From assembly GCA_011775825.1 (NCBI GenBank), contig JAABYK010000185.1:314-13349 (forward strand): a stretch of 13,036 nt of DNA, given 5' to 3'. Below are positions 1-7,173 of this stretch, one piece after another (position 1 is the first letter of the stretch; each line of letters opens with the position of its first letter). Below the pieces are notes generated by a model that was given only the letters and a program-made list of their open reading frames with translations, was not told the DNA's origin and made no database searches. A program made the translations under genes and the position numbers. Origin of the DNA: Candidatus Zhuqueibacterota bacterium (GTDB lineage: Bacteria; Zhuqueibacterota; Zhuqueibacteria; Oceanimicrobiales; Oceanimicrobiaceae).

Positions 1-2
1 AC

Positions 3-1067
3 AAATCGGACAGTACCGAATGGAGTAAGAATCTCGGATTCGACTTTCATTATCCTCTGGTCAGCCGAAGCCCTAAAATCAAAGAGATTTTCAAGTTAAT
101 CAAGAAAGTAGCGAAAAGTAACGCGACCATTCTCATTCATGGGGAAACGGGCACTGGCAAAGAACTCATCGCGAGCCTTATTCAGTTTATCAGTCACCGT
201 TCTGATAAGCCGTTTGTCAAAGTTAATTGCGCAGCCCTTCCGGAGAGTCTTCTGGAAAGTGAACTGTTCGGTCACGAAAAGGGCGCATTCACCGGAGCAA
301 TTCAAACACGTATCGGTAAATTCGAACAGGCTGATGGTGGGACCATCTTTTTGGATGAAATCGGTGACATGCATTTGACTACACAAGCAAAAATTTTGCG
401 CGTTCTTCAGGATCAGACATTTTCCAGGATCGGCGGGAATGGTGAAATCACGGTGGATGCTCGGATCATCGCTGCCACAAACAAAGATTTGCTCGAGGAG
501 ATCGAGCGGGAAAATTTCCGGGCAGATTTGTATTACCGGCTCAATGTGGTCACACTGAACGTGCCACCCTTGCGCAATCGTCGGGAGGACATCTTGCTTA
601 TTGCGGATTATTTTCGCATAAAATTCTCACAAGAAGTTAGAAAAGACGTGACCGGATTCTCTGACGAGACAAAAGCGCTTTTACAGAACCATTCCTGGCG
701 GGGGAACATCCGGGAGCTGAAGAACTTGATTGAGCGCTCAGTTTTGGTGGCAGATGAAGGAGAAATGATCACCGCTCGGGATTTGGCCATGACCGGTAAA
801 GATTATTTCGCCGCTGGCGGTCGAGATCGGCGCAAGAATACCAATGGCGAACTCATTAGTTTCGATACGTTGGACTTGGAAACGATCGAAAAAGAAACGA
901 TCCTCAGAGCTCTGCAAGTAAGCGAATGGATACAAAAAGATGCGGCCAATCTCTTGGGGATCTCGCCGCGCGCGCTCAATTACAAAATTAATCAATACGA
1001 TATCACACATCCCACCTGGAAAAAGAATACATCACCCTCCAACATCAGACCGGGCGTTCTGACTTAG
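3..1067 (+). CDS. Sigma-54-dependent transcriptional activator (NtrC family), 5'-truncated by the window edge
   Basis: The reading frame is already open at base 3 and runs 354 codons to TAG at 1065-1067, so the N-terminus lies outside the window. It carries a complete AAA+ sigma-54 activation domain: Walker A GETGTGKE (141-164), the sigma-54-contacting loop GAFTGA (282-299), Walker B IFLDEIGD (about 345-368) and the sensor/arginine-finger stretch FRADLYYRLNVV (from about 519). A Fis-type helix-turn-helix follows (about 870-1000, AANLLGISPRALNYKI) and ends in the YDITHPTWKKN tail common in this family. Such proteins hydrolyse ATP to open RNA polymerase-sigma-54 complexes from an upstream enhancer. 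No receiver or sensor domain is visible in the part present, so the signal it answers to is unknown. A sigma-54 consensus match lies about 790 bases downstream, before the next gene, making that gene a plausible target. Family assignment is firm; the target is inferred. Confidence 0.95.
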   Translation, partial: KSDSTEWSKNLGFDFHYPLVSRSPKIKEIFKLIKKVAKSNATILIHGETGTGKELIASLIQFISHRSDKPFVKVNCAALPESLLESELFGHEKGAFTGAIQTRIGKFEQADGGTIFLDEIGDMHLTTQAKILRVLQDQTFSRIGGNGEITVDARIIAATNKDLLEEIERENFRADLYYRLNVVTLNVPPLRNRREDILLIADYFRIKFSQEVRKDVTGFSDETKALLQNHSWRGNIRELKNLIERSVLVADEGEMITARDLAMTGKDYFAAGGRDRRKNTNGELISFDTLDLETIEKETILRALQVSEWIQKDAANLLGISPRALNYKINQYDITHPTWKKNTSPSNIRPGVLT

Positions 1068-1543
1068 GTTCGTTGTTTGCACATCAGCCTCCGGAGCTAT
1101 TATCCTTTAGATTTGGTCAACTATTATTTGTCTTGTGTCAGCCCCCCGGAGGCTGCGTTTGTCGTGCGGCCGCCAGGCCATAAATCATTTCTCAGCACCG
1201 AGGGTTGAACCCCATCGAACTCAATCAAGCCTGGGGCACCGCCCCGATTCCATTTTATACTTCTGTGCCAGACGAAGTCACTCTCTCCGAAACCGATCAT
1301 CTCGTTTTCAGCCAATCATTTAAAGGCAAATAATTTTGGGAAAACAATTAAGATCCCCATGGTAAATGGTTTACGTTCCAGTTGCCTGTAGCTCTTGTCA
1401 TAAGCTCTGCAACCATTATGGATAAAATCATTTTGCCCTTATTTGTATTGCCATAATTGATCTCAACGATTGTTAGAAACGCGAACTTTTCCGACAGTTA
1501 AATACGAATGACCAGTTGGGATTTTTGAGGCTCGCTTGCGCAG
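1068..1543. other. Long intergenic region, no convincing gene
   Basis: No reading frame here has a good start, ribosome site and protein-like translation. Visible structure: a 10-bp inverted repeat, CAGCCTCCGG at 1085-1094 and CCGGAGGCTG at 1146-1155, separated by 51 bases, and a small GGGGC-ACC-GCCCC hairpin near 1233-1245. Neither is followed by a T-run, so no intrinsic terminator for the regulator gene is evident. A 42-codon frame at 1205-1333 has a fairly protein-like translation but no support. This may be decayed DNA or an untranslated regulatory region. Confidence 0.5.
1085..1155. repeat. 10-bp inverted repeat with 51-base spacer
   Basis: CAGCCTCCGG (1085-1094) is the exact reverse complement of CCGGAGGCTG (1146-1155). 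It starts 18 bases after the stop codon of the sigma-54 regulator. It could form a long-loop hairpin or mark the edges of a small inserted element. No target duplication is visible. Confidence 0.4.
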
Positions 1544-1620
1544 AATCCCTCTAAACCCCTCCTTACCAAGGGGGACGAATGGGGGTTAAGTTCCGACGCG
1601 ACATTAAGTTAGGGGGATTT
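1544..1620. repeat. REP/MITE-like palindromic element (GGGGGATT type)
   Basis: The ends are near-perfect inverted repeats: AATCCCTCTAA (1544-1554) against TTAGGGGGATT (1609-1619), with one mismatch. Inside, CCCCTCC...AAGGGGG (about 1556-1574) makes a second hairpin, and a further GGGGGTTAAG follows. Elements with this look (CCCCCTTAA.../...TTAGGGGGATTT) are commonly scattered between genes in diverse bacterial genomes. It codes for nothing. It sits about 235 bases upstream of the sigma-54 promoter candidate. Confidence 0.6.
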
Positions 1621-1675
1621 ATTATATTCTTAAGTGGTTATCCCCATTTAAAGTAACAAAAAATGGTTGCAGGGC

Positions 1676-1685
1676 TTTTCGAAAA
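1676..1685. promoter_or_regulatory. 10-bp perfect palindrome TTTTCGAAAA
   Basis: A self-complementary 10-mer about 170 bases before the sigma-54 -24 element. Short palindromes can be protein-binding sites, and enhancer sites of sigma-54 activators usually lie 80-200 bases upstream of the start. One AT-rich 10-mer can also occur by chance, so this is only a candidate. Confidence 0.2.
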
Positions 1686-1751
1686 CGCTCGCGGTCCGCC
1701 GGGTTAGGCGTCGCGAACAATCACATTCAGCCTGACGGGATTACGTAAATG

Positions 1752-1769
1752 AATTACCGACCCGTAATT
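1752..1769. promoter_or_regulatory. Candidate activator-binding site (enhancer) for the sigma-54 promoter
   Basis: AATTAC-CGACCC-GTAATT is a perfect 6-bp inverted repeat with a 6-base centre. It overlaps a larger AT-rich zone that also holds the palindrome TTACGTAA (1741-1748). Its centre is about 95 bases upstream of the -24 element at 1855, a usual distance for enhancers bound by NtrC-family dimers, and the regulator encoded just upstream has a Fis-type HTH that would bind such a dyad. Position and symmetry are seen; the function is inferred. Confidence 0.4.
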
Positions 1770-1854
1770 ATTGTTGAAAAGAGCTAACCTCTACGATTAA
1801 ATTGAAACAGCTTAAAGGATTGTAAAATAAACATTTAAAAACATATTAGAATGA

Positions 1855-1869
1855 TGGCATATGCTTTGC
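1855..1869 (+). promoter_or_regulatory. Sigma-54 (RpoN) promoter, -24/-12 elements
   Basis: TGGCAT-ATGCT-TTGC matches the -24/-12 consensus TGGCAC-N5-TTGC at nine of ten defined positions. It has the required GG (1856-1857) and GC (1868-1869) with exactly ten bases between them. Transcription would start near 1880-1881, leaving a leader of about 35 bases that contains the AAAAGGAGA ribosome site (1902-1910) and ends at ATG 1916. A sigma-54 activator gene lies immediately upstream. Spacing, leader length and context agree well. Confidence 0.75.
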
Positions 1870-1915
1870 CAATACGGAAACCAAAGATTTGAACCGAAAG
1901 CAAAAGGAGACTTGG

Positions 1916-3577
1916 ATGATGCGTATGTCAAGAATGATATTGAACGTTGTCTGCTTGATTTTTCTATTCCCCTTCCTGATCATTTCGAGCAGTGCTGTTC
2001 TTGCCGGTCAGGCCACGGTCAGTTGGGACCCGAATACTGAAAGTGACTTGAGCGGGTACAAAATCTACTTTGGCAAACAACCTGACCGCAATTACGATGA
2101 TGTGATCGACGTTGGAAATGTGACTTCGTTTAGTGTCAGCAATCTCGAAGACGGTCGCACATACTACTTTGCCGTAACTGCCTATGATTTTTCCGGAAAT
2201 GAAAGTGTGTTTTCAGAGGAAGTCAGTGCCGACATCGGCGGCGGAGGGGGTGGAGATCAAGGCGACGATCCGCAGGATAATACTCCTCCGCAGTTGGTGA
2301 ATGTCACTCCGATGGGTGAGACCCAGATCGATGTTATTTTTTCAGAACCCCTTGATAAGAATTCTGCAGAGAACGCATCCCATTACTTCATAAATAATGG
2401 GGTTCAAGTCATTGGGGCAGTTTTGGATGGGAACGGTACCGTTGTACATCTATTGACAACCGAGCATGAAATTGGAAGAAGTTATTCTTTGGAAGTGAAA
2501 AATGTCAAAGATCAGACTGGCAATGAAATCTCGTCCGGAGCTTCGAAGGACTACAAGCTTCCCGATCCCTCGAATCAGGATACCACACCTCCCGAATTGA
2601 TATATGCGGCGGTGGTAGACAGAACACACATCGATGTGATTTTTAGCGAGGCAGTACACAAGGGTTCTGCCGAAAACAAGAATAATTATGACATAAACAA
2701 TGGCGTGGAAGTTAGTCAGGCCGAGCTCAACGAAAATGAATCCATTGTGCGGCTCACAACCTCTGAGCACGAGCCCGGTCGCAGTTACACTTTATCGGTG
2801 AGAAATGTGCGCGACCGGGCGGGGAATGAAGTGGCGTCGAACAGCAAGTACTCGTATGACATTGAGTCATCCGGTCAGGAAGAAGATAACGAAGACGACA
2901 ATCGTGACACCTCGCCTCCGGCCGTCGTCTCAGTCGATTTTCAAGGCATTACTCAAATTGATGTCACATTCAGTGAGCCGGTTGATAGGGCCAGCGCGGA
3001 AAATAAAGGCAATTACTCCATCAACAGAGGTGTTGAGATCAAAGGCGCCATCCTCGATGCCAACTCGAAAACCGTTCACCTGATCACCTCTGCCCATCAG
3101 AGCGGGGGGGAATATACTCTTACTGTGAAAAACATTCGAGATGCGGAAGGGAACGAGATGCCGGCGAATAATGAGATGACCTACTCAAACGAATCGTCAG
3201 GTGATAACTCGAATGATAATAATGATGATGATGGCAGCGACCCGCCGCAAACGACGCCGAGCACCTTCAGTCTCTTTCAAAACTATCCGAATCCCTTTAA
3301 TCCCGAGACTGAGATTCGATTCTACCTGGAAAGGGGTAGACGCGTTGAACTGAAAGTCTACAATCCCATCGGGCAGTTGATCAAAACACTCGTCAAAGAT
3401 AAGCTGAGTCCCGGTTTTCATTCGGTGGTTTGGGATGGCACAAACAACGACGGAAATCAAGTGCCAAGCGGCGTTTACATCTACACACTCGAAGTCAGCC
3501 GTGAGGTTCAAAAAGGCAATCTCCTCGTGAATGTCTCACTGGAGCGCAGGGTCAAGAAAATGACGCTCATCCGCTAA
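1916..3577 (+). CDS. Secreted FN3/triple Ig-like (SbsA_Ig type) protein with type IX-like sorting tail
   Basis: 553 residues from ATG 1916, chosen because AAAAGGAGA ends six bases before it. An in-frame TTG at 1889 lacks a ribosome site and would extend the protein upstream of an otherwise good signal peptide. Residues 1-30 form that signal peptide, with likely cleavage after AVLA. A fibronectin type III domain spans about 32-107, then a Gly/Asp linker. Three similar Ig-like repeats of about 105 residues begin at 122, 223 and 332, each with PP at the start, IDV-FSE, SAEN, Y-IN-GV and a V(R/K)(N/D)-(R/A)-GNE ending. Asp/Asn-rich linkers separate them. The tail from QNYPNPFNP (455-463) to KKMTLIR is the FlgD-like C-terminal sorting domain of FCB bacteria. 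Predicted role is a surface or matrix adhesin-like structural protein; no catalytic motif is seen. It is the first gene after a sigma-54 promoter and has its own terminator. The domain calls are solid, the role is inferred. Confidence 0.9.
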   Translation: MMRMSRMILNVVCLIFLFPFLIISSSAVLAGQATVSWDPNTESDLSGYKIYFGKQPDRNYDDVIDVGNVTSFSVSNLEDGRTYYFAVTAYDFSGNESVFSEEVSADIGGGGGGDQGDDPQDNTPPQLVNVTPMGETQIDVIFSEPLDKNSAENASHYFINNGVQVIGAVLDGNGTVVHLLTTEHEIGRSYSLEVKNVKDQTGNEISSGASKDYKLPDPSNQDTTPPELIYAAVVDRTHIDVIFSEAVHKGSAENKNNYDINNGVEVSQAELNENESIVRLTTSEHEPGRSYTLSVRNVRDRAGNEVASNSKYSYDIESSGQEEDNEDDNRDTSPPAVVSVDFQGITQIDVTFSEPVDRASAENKGNYSINRGVEIKGAILDANSKTVHLITSAHQSGGEYTLTVKNIRDAEGNEMPANNEMTYSNESSGDNSNDNNDDDGSDPPQTTPSTFSLFQNYPNPFNPETEIRFYLERGRRVELKVYNPIGQLIKTLVKDKLSPGFHSVVWDGTNNDGNQVPSGVYIYTLEVSREVQKGNLLVNVSLERRVKKMTLIR

Positions 3578-3605
3578 TCCAGAATTTCTTCCTCCCTCGT
3601 AGATC

Positions 3606-3650
3606 GGCCGGGAAGAGTCATTATTTCTTCTTCCCGGCCTTATTTGTTTT
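3606..3650 (+). terminator. Rho-independent terminator after the Ig-like protein gene
   Basis: A perfect 10-bp stem, GGCCGGGAAG (3606-3615) with CTTCCCGGCC (3630-3639), has a 14-base loop and is followed directly by the T-rich run TTATTTGTTTT (3640-3650). It lies 28 bases after the stop codon at 3575-3577. It separates the sigma-54-driven gene from the export genes, which therefore need their own promoter. Confidence 0.85.
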
Positions 3651-3666
3651 AATTATGAAATATATA

Positions 3667-3695
3667 TTGACTAAGAAATATTTATTTTTTATCTT
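3667..3695 (+). promoter_or_regulatory. Candidate sigma-70-type promoter for the wza-wzz pair
   Basis: TTGACT (3667-3672) and TATCTT (3690-3695) are separated by exactly 17 bases and lie between the terminator and the ATG at 3737, giving a leader of about 35 bases. The surrounding stretch (about 3640-3735) is very AT-rich, so chance matches are likely, and the host's housekeeping promoter consensus is unknown. Confidence 0.4.
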
Positions 3696-3736
3696 TCACT
3701 ATGATAAGGGATTATGTATATTAAATTTGGATAGTA

Positions 3737-5758
3737 ATGGACAAGAAGTTACTCGGTGTCCCCCTCCTGTTGTTTTTCTTCTGTACGTCACATCAAGGAT
3801 TTTCTCAGGTATTTGAAAGAGTTCCAAACGATTCCTCAAAATCTCGATCTGCTTACCCCTTTGATGGCACCTCGTCACGCAGCCAAACCGAGCCGTTCCA
3901 GAATCACTTCGATCGTGCCGCGACCCCTGCGGACGAAGAAAATACAGCCGTTAAGAACGGAGCAGGCGAGTTGCCCTTTTTTGGCATCGATTTGTTCAAC
4001 AAAGACATGGGAGGGTACCGGGAAAAAAGTTCAGAAGTGTACGTTTTGCCTCCTGATTATAGATTGGGACCCGGCGACAAGTTGGGCATTTTCTTGCTGG
4101 GCAAGGTTCAGGAGAACCGCGAAGTCATGGTCAATGTTGAAGGCAAGATTTTCGTGCCGCCTGTGGGAGTCGTCGATGTGTGGGGACTGAGTATTGAGGA
4201 ATTTAAGAATCTCCTCTCGAAAAAACTCGCCAGGTACTACGATAATTACAGTCTCGATGTCATGATCCTGCAGCCGAAGAATGTGATGGTTGCCGTGGTT
4301 GGTGAGGTTGAGCGGCCCGGGAAATATGTTCTAAGCGCCATGAACACCGTACTGGATGCCATCATCCTTGCCGGCGGACCCACTGATAAAGGTTCCATCA
4401 GAGACATTCAGCTTGTCCGAGAACAACGGTTGTATGCTTCAGTTGATTTGTATGAATTCTTGATGAGTGGGAACAATGAGTACGATGCCTTTCTTGAGGC
4501 TGGCGACCGCATCTACGTGCCGCTGCTACACAACAAAGTCAGCATTTCAGGAGAGGTCAAACGTCCGTCCATGTTTGAGTTAAAACCGGGTCTGGATGAA
4601 ACGCTTTTGGACTTGATCGAATTGGCTGGTGGATTCACCGAATACGCTTATGAAGACAAAATCGAAATCAGCCGCCTGCGAGAAAACGGCCAAAGAGAGC
4701 TCATGTATGTCGATTATCACAAAATCGCTGCCGACGACAGTTCGCAAAATCTGATTTTGAGAAATGCAGATCGGGTCCGGGTGTATTCCAAGCTTGAGCA
4801 GATTCATGAACGCAAGGTGGCCATTTTTGGTGAAATTCGGCGGCCTGGCGTTTACGATTTAGAAGACAATATGCATTTAAGCGATCTCATTTTAAAGGCC
4901 GGGAATTTAACCCGCAAAGCCTACACTTTAGAAGCGGAAGTGGCGAAGATCGATCCCGGAAAACCCACCAAATTTATCAAAGTAAATTTGTCCAAGTTTG
5001 GCAACGGCACCAACGGCAGCTCAGATATCCGGTTGGACGAGGACGATCAAGTGTTTATCCGGCAAATTCCGGAATGGGAGGTGGGCCTGACCGTAGAAGT
5101 AGAGGGGGAGGTTATGTTTCCGGGCAAGTATTCCATTGCCAAAGACAGTACCTACCTGAGCGAGATTCTACAAAAGGCAGGTGGTTTTACAGACGAAGCC
5201 TTTTTGCAAGAGGCGGTCGTCATCCGTCCGAGCACGCGTCTCAAATTTGATAAAGAGTTCGAACGTCTCAAAAAGATGCGGCGGGAAGAAATGTCCGATC
5301 TTGAATATCAATATTTAGTGATGCGGCAAAATACCGCCGATGTGAATCACATTGTCGTCGATTTTGAGAAGCTTGTCTACGAAAATGATCGAAGTCAGGA
5401 CATCATTTTGGAGGACGGAGACGAGATCTTTGTTCCAAAGGCCCCGAAAGTGATCACGGTGACGGGTCGGGTGGCCAACCCCGGCGGCATCACATACGCT
5501 CCGGAGAGAGACATGGAATACTACTTAGTTAAGGCTGGCGGAGCCGCCTGGGATGCGAACTTAAAGAAAACCAAGATCATCAAAGTAACGGGTGAAGTGT
5601 TGGACGACGAAGATGTAGATAATTTTCAGCCCGGTGACATCATCTGGGTGCCCAGAAAATCGGACAAGAAACTCTGGCCCGTCGTTTTTCAATCCATCTC
5701 CGTCATAGCGCAGTTGGCTTCCATTTACCTCATCATCGATACTTCGATTAATCGCTAA
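3737..5758 (+). CDS. Wza-like polysaccharide export outer-membrane protein with five SLBB domains
   Basis: 673 residues. A signal peptide is evident (Lys-Lys, then a hydrophobic run to GFSQ at about 24). The Cys at 16 sits in FFFC, which does not fit a lipobox, so it is probably not a lipoprotein, unlike E. coli Wza. A linker leads to the Poly_export domain (about 100-180, YRLGPGDKLGIFLLG). Five SLBB units then begin near 184, 267, 360, 452 and 571, each with the pattern V--GEV-RPG-Y---------D-I--AGG. The last two are separated by a charged helical insert (about 505-555). The C-terminus has a hydrophobic segment (about 645-668) that may cross the outer membrane, as the amphipathic helix of Wza does. 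The protein is well over the length of E. coli Wza, mainly through extra SLBB repeats. It should form the periplasm-spanning, outer-membrane exit channel for the polymer. No clear ribosome site precedes the ATG. It is followed five bases later by the Wzz gene. Confidence 0.93.
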   Translation: MDKKLLGVPLLLFFFCTSHQGFSQVFERVPNDSSKSRSAYPFDGTSSRSQTEPFQNHFDRAATPADEENTAVKNGAGELPFFGIDLFNKDMGGYREKSSEVYVLPPDYRLGPGDKLGIFLLGKVQENREVMVNVEGKIFVPPVGVVDVWGLSIEEFKNLLSKKLARYYDNYSLDVMILQPKNVMVAVVGEVERPGKYVLSAMNTVLDAIILAGGPTDKGSIRDIQLVREQRLYASVDLYEFLMSGNNEYDAFLEAGDRIYVPLLHNKVSISGEVKRPSMFELKPGLDETLLDLIELAGGFTEYAYEDKIEISRLRENGQRELMYVDYHKIAADDSSQNLILRNADRVRVYSKLEQIHERKVAIFGEIRRPGVYDLEDNMHLSDLILKAGNLTRKAYTLEAEVAKIDPGKPTKFIKVNLSKFGNGTNGSSDIRLDEDDQVFIRQIPEWEVGLTVEVEGEVMFPGKYSIAKDSTYLSEILQKAGGFTDEAFLQEAVVIRPSTRLKFDKEFERLKKMRREEMSDLEYQYLVMRQNTADVNHIVVDFEKLVYENDRSQDIILEDGDEIFVPKAPKVITVTGRVANPGGITYAPERDMEYYLVKAGGAAWDANLKKTKIIKVTGEVLDDEDVDNFQPGDIIWVPRKSDKKLWPVVFQSISVIAQLASIYLIIDTSINR

Positions 5759-5763
5759 AATGC

Positions 5764-7044
5764 ATGGACGATTCCCGTAAAAACATCGAGAATTCGGAAG
5801 AAGAAATTGATTTGCTCGATTATCTGAATGTGATAATCAAGCGCCGGCGGATGATTGTTCGCAATGCGTTCGTGGCTGCGATTCTGATGGCATTGATCAG
5901 TCTGGTATTGCCGAAAACATACACTGCGACGACCACCCTTCTGCCTCCGGACGAGGGCGAGCAAAGTGCGCTGCGCAGTCTCCTTTCCAATCCGCCCGCT
6001 TCGTTCTTGAGTCTTCCGGGTGTGCCAGCCAGTTCTTCCGATATATTTGTCGAGATCCTAAAAAGCCGGTCCGTTGCTAAGCAAGTATTAAACAGAAAGT
6101 ATGAGTATGACGGCAATGAAGCAAAGTTGATCGAGATTTGGGACATTGATAAACAGGGGGAGGCCATAGAAGAATTGCACTCTAAATCCAGAATATATGC
6201 CAATGAGCAGGGCATCGTGGAAATCTCCGTGGAGCTTAGTGAGCCGAAGCTTGCGGCGCAGGTGGCAAACGCGTTTGCTGAGGAATTGGACAGGGTGAAT
6301 AAAGAAAAGAGCATTTCCAAGGCCAAAAACTCGCGTATTTATATCGAGGAGCAATTGAGAAAGACGGAACGCCATTTGAAGGAAGCCTCAGCCAAGTTGG
6401 CTAAATTTCAATCCAAATACAAAGCAGTGGATTTGGAAGAGCAGACGAAAGTCACCATCGAAAAGGCCGGCGAGATTAAAGGCACCATCCTCGCAAAAGA
6501 GGTCGAGCTGGAGGTCATGCTTCAGACCATGAAACCGGACAACCCGGTCGTGGTGCGGCGGCAGAAAGAATTGGAGGAGCTGAAGGAGCAGTTTGAGCAC
6601 CTGCAGTTTGGCAACGCCGTGCCGTTTGAGGAACAGAAGGATTATTTCATCCCCTTTGCAGATGTCCCGGAAGTCGGGCAAAAACTGGCCGAATTGATTC
6701 GCGATGTGAAAGTGCAGGAAACGGTTTGGGAGTTATTGAACCAACAATATTACAGCGCCAAAATCCAGGAAGCGCGGGATACTCCTACTGTGCAAGTCCT
6801 GGATGAAGCTGTTCCCCCGGAAAAGCGTACCAAACCGAAGCGCAGGCTACTGGTGCTGGTAGCCACGGCGTTGGCCTTTATGAGCAGTGTTTTTTGGGCA
6901 TTTGTTCTTGAATATACTGAGAACATAAGAAGTAGAGAAAACGAATTCGAGAAAGTCAACAACATTATCACGGAAGTTAAATCGGATTATCTGGAATTCA
7001 AGGAATGGCTGAACAATGCTCTAAACAGAATTAAGAAAAGGTAA
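5764..7044 (+). CDS. Wzz-family polysaccharide chain-length determinant / co-polymerase
   Basis: 426 residues. The Wzz N-terminal domain starts at IDLLDYLNVIIKRRR (15-29), with a first membrane helix at about 31-50, then TYTATTTLLPP. A long helical, coiled-coil-prone periplasmic part follows (about 175-275, rich in Glu/Lys), with the GNVR-like region, the Pro/Lys motif EAVPPEKRTKPKRR (about 347-360) and a second membrane helix (about 362-382). About 44 residues then face the cytoplasm. There is no Walker-type tyrosine kinase domain after the second helix, so it is the kinase-less kind. It controls polymer length together with a polymerase not in this window. It starts five bases after the Wza-like stop with no ribosome site, which suggests translational coupling. 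Its TAA stop (7042-7044) lies inside the left copy of the TAAGT duplication that flanks the next element. Confidence 0.93.
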   Translation: MDDSRKNIENSEEEIDLLDYLNVIIKRRRMIVRNAFVAAILMALISLVLPKTYTATTTLLPPDEGEQSALRSLLSNPPASFLSLPGVPASSSDIFVEILKSRSVAKQVLNRKYEYDGNEAKLIEIWDIDKQGEAIEELHSKSRIYANEQGIVEISVELSEPKLAAQVANAFAEELDRVNKEKSISKAKNSRIYIEEQLRKTERHLKEASAKLAKFQSKYKAVDLEEQTKVTIEKAGEIKGTILAKEVELEVMLQTMKPDNPVVVRRQKELEELKEQFEHLQFGNAVPFEEQKDYFIPFADVPEVGQKLAELIRDVKVQETVWELLNQQYYSAKIQEARDTPTVQVLDEAVPPEKRTKPKRRLLVLVATALAFMSSVFWAFVLEYTENIRSRENEFEKVNNIITEVKSDYLEFKEWLNNALNRIKKR

Positions 7045-7046
7045 GT

Positions 7047-7173
7047 GGTGAACGAAAACGGAAGAATTAGGTCATTCCGGTAATGTTTTGAGCCGGAATC
7101 TCCTGGTCTTAAGCACCGAGATTTCCGGCTTACACCATGCGGGGAATAACTCGATAAGTCTGTTTTCGTTCAC
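7047..7173. mobile_element. MITE-like element with 12-bp terminal inverted repeats and TAAGT target duplication
   Basis: GTGAACGAAAAC (7048-7059) is the exact reverse complement of GTTTTCGTTCAC (7162-7173). Just outside lie direct copies of TAAGT, at 7042-7046 and 7174-7178, as expected for a 5-bp target duplication; one extra G (7047) sits at the left edge. Inside is a strong hairpin, AGCCGGAATCTC (7091-7102) with GAGATTTCCGGCT (7118-7130), differing by one base. No protein is encoded, so it would have to be moved by a transposase made elsewhere. The left duplication contains the wzz stop codon, so the insertion left wzz intact while separating it from the wzi-like gene. Confidence 0.65.
7091..7130. 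repeat. Long hairpin inside the MITE-like element
   Basis: AGCCGGAATCTC pairs with GAGATTTCCGGCT with one bulged base, and GGT/ACC (7105-7107, 7115-7117) extends the stem inward. The bases after it are not T-rich, so it does not look like an intrinsic terminator, although in RNA it could slow polymerase or protect the upstream transcript. ATTCCGG at 7074-7080 can pair instead with CCGGAAT at 7093-7099, which lies in the left arm. Confidence 0.55.

Noticed and set aside
1135..1323. Overlapping 60-codon frames on both strands in the first intergenic region.
   Set aside because: Arg/Ser/His-rich translations without motif or ribosome site, and they exclude each other.
1205..1333. A 42-codon frame in the intergenic gap with a fairly protein-like translation.
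   Set aside because: TTG start, no ribosome site and no recognisable motif; a remnant or chance frame is as likely.
1889..1915. TTG start at 1889 for the Ig-like protein, nine codons before ATG 1916.
   Set aside because: No ribosome site precedes it, while ATG 1916 has AAAAGGAGA at the right distance and begins a better signal peptide.
3776..3790. Cys16 of the Wza-like protein considered as a lipoprotein anchor.
   Set aside because: The preceding residues FFF do not fit the lipobox pattern, and a normal cleavage site near GFSQ is available.
5820..6326. Long minus-strand frames opposite the Wzz, wzi and aminotransferase genes.
   Set aside because: They lie wholly inside strong family-recognisable + strand genes, have no motif of their own and no ribosome site; they are shadows of codon bias.
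7091..7130. Hairpin considered as an intrinsic terminator of wza-wzz.
   Set aside because: No T-run follows it, and it lies inside an element with terminal repeats and a target duplication, which explains it better.
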